In this document: positions 62,924 through 64,000 of the stretch, piece by piece
Layout: every line of letters starts with the position of its first letter
Position numbering within the stretch: the first letter of the stretch is position 1
Source of the DNA: Symsagittifera roscoffensis
Lineage: Eukaryota > Xenacoelomorpha > Acoela > Convolutidae
Direction: 5' to 3'
DNA: 64,000 nt
NCBI RefSeq assembly: GCF_963678635.1
Contig: NC_087066.1
Coordinates: forward strand, 67,215,477-67,279,476
Translations under genes and position numbers: made by a program
Notes under the pieces: model-generated
What the model was told of the DNA's origin: nothing
Database searches by the model: none
The model's input: only the letters and a program-made list of their open reading frames with translations

Positions 62924-64000
62924 TTTGAACCAATCTTTTTCTTTCCTTTTTTCAGTTGTAACTTCAGCAATAAGTTTCAAATTCAAAATGATCGGAAGAA
63001 TTTTTAGCGAGCTTCAATATTGAAATTATTAATCTTGGTTTATTTTTCGACTAAAATTTGAAATCTCTCTGGTTAAGATTCTTGATCAAAGATAAACAGC
63101 TGAAACAACATCGATTGCAACTGCTTTTACAGCGAAAGTAAACTGAGAACTAAAATTGAGTGCATTGCTATTGACTTATCAGTCCATCAAAGTAAATCAA
63201 TCGATGCGATCGAAGAAAAAACCTCAATCGATTTTCCCGGAGAGAAAACTCTCGAGCGTAATCGAAGCATCACTTCAGTTATTTTCTACGAGTGGTTCAA
63301 TTGATTGAGAAAATTAGCAACAAAAAGCTTTTTATGCAATTAGACTCAGCAGTGCTCAAGTGTTTAATTGATTTGTAATTTTTAAGGACCAAAACAAATC
63401 AATGGTTTCCTTGTCACAACAGTCGAATTTGATCTGCGTCAAGATGTCATCTCAAAAAACATTGACTGAAATAGCTTATTGATCCGACCACCCCCTGGGG
63501 AGCGATCTATTGCGCATGGTACTTGATATTGCAGCTTTTTATCTAAAAAAGCTTATAGGAGGTCAAGTGTGGCATCATATTTAAGCCATATTAGTCGTGA
63601 TTGGGGTTCTTTAAATTTTTTTTCTAAAATGTCGAGAAACACTGGCCGAACATTTTCGGTTTTCAGACTAAATTGGATAATTTAAAGAGTCTGACCTCCA
63701 AATTTAATTCTACTAAAATCTAACATTAATTTAGCAAATATTTACAACTAAATTATGTGTTTTTCACCGAACTGAATAGTCCCTTATTTCGAAAACAAAA
63801 ATGACAGAAAAAAAACAAAGATAAACTTCAGCACTTCATTTTCAAAACAGAGCGGGTTGCTGTGCAAGTAGCACAAAATGTGCCGACCACAATAATTTAA
63901 GAGGGAAAAATAGTTTAAAAACATTGAAAAATAGCAAAACTTTTTAACGACAGTAAAAACACTAATCTGAAACTTTTTAGACTACGAAGAACGCCCTGTA
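62924..64000. other. 5' flank of the calmodulin-like gene
   Basis: AT-rich sequence upstream of the start codon. No promoter element, gene or repeat family was recognised with confidence. Confidence 0.3.

Overview
This window is nuclear DNA from an animal, very probably an invertebrate. It is AT-rich, with spliced genes (GT-AG introns), a metazoan-type glycogen debranching enzyme, a seven-transmembrane receptor and many eukaryotic transposons. I cannot name the species. No bacterial features (operons, Shine-Dalgarno sites, CRISPR) are present.

Host genes. All three recognisable genes lie on the minus strand. (1) AGL, glycogen debranching enzyme, runs from 50,869 down to a stop codon at 832. 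I placed 25 coding exons by hand; they sum to 4,631 bases with consistent phases and give about 1,542 residues. Only the extreme N-terminus (first coding exon) was not found. (2) A four-exon, 518-residue seven-transmembrane receptor-like gene (34,398 to 28,924) lies wholly inside the 20-kb ninth intron of AGL, on the same strand. (3) Upstream of AGL, a divergent calmodulin-like EF-hand gene runs from 62,923 to 58,608. Two of its exons are secure, and a third carries the C-terminal half-EF-hand and stop.

Mobile DNA. The introns and intergenic spacers are packed with repeats. There are two full copies of a Helitron-like element (9,036-11,271 and 52,463-54,343) and a decayed third (from 46,646). 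They have a hairpin-plus-CTAG 3' end, no target-site duplication, an internal satellite array of about 170-bp units and a putative captured exon; one copy also holds an SGNH-hydrolase fragment. Intron 9 holds a degenerate Ty3/gypsy-type LTR retrotransposon (20,341-26,174, plus strand, antisense to AGL) and a MULE-like transposase fragment. Other families are a hAT-like MITE with an 8-bp target duplication, an abundant 430-bp MITE with a CCAACTG-A-CAGTTGG head, a dispersed element with a central tRNA-like module, and at least five long inverted repeats.

Layout. 1-831: 3' flank of AGL. 832-5,695: AGL exons 25-18. 5,696-12,009: repeat-filled intron with Helitron copy 1. 12,010-15,954: AGL exons 17-10. 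15,955-35,986: intron 9 with a tandem array, the retrotransposon, a fold-back element and the nested receptor gene. 35,987-50,869: AGL exons 9-1 with inverted repeats and repeats. 50,870-58,600: intergenic, with Helitron copy 2 beside its own empty-site duplicate. 58,608-62,923: EF-hand gene with a large inverted repeat in its intron. 62,924-64,000: 5' flank.
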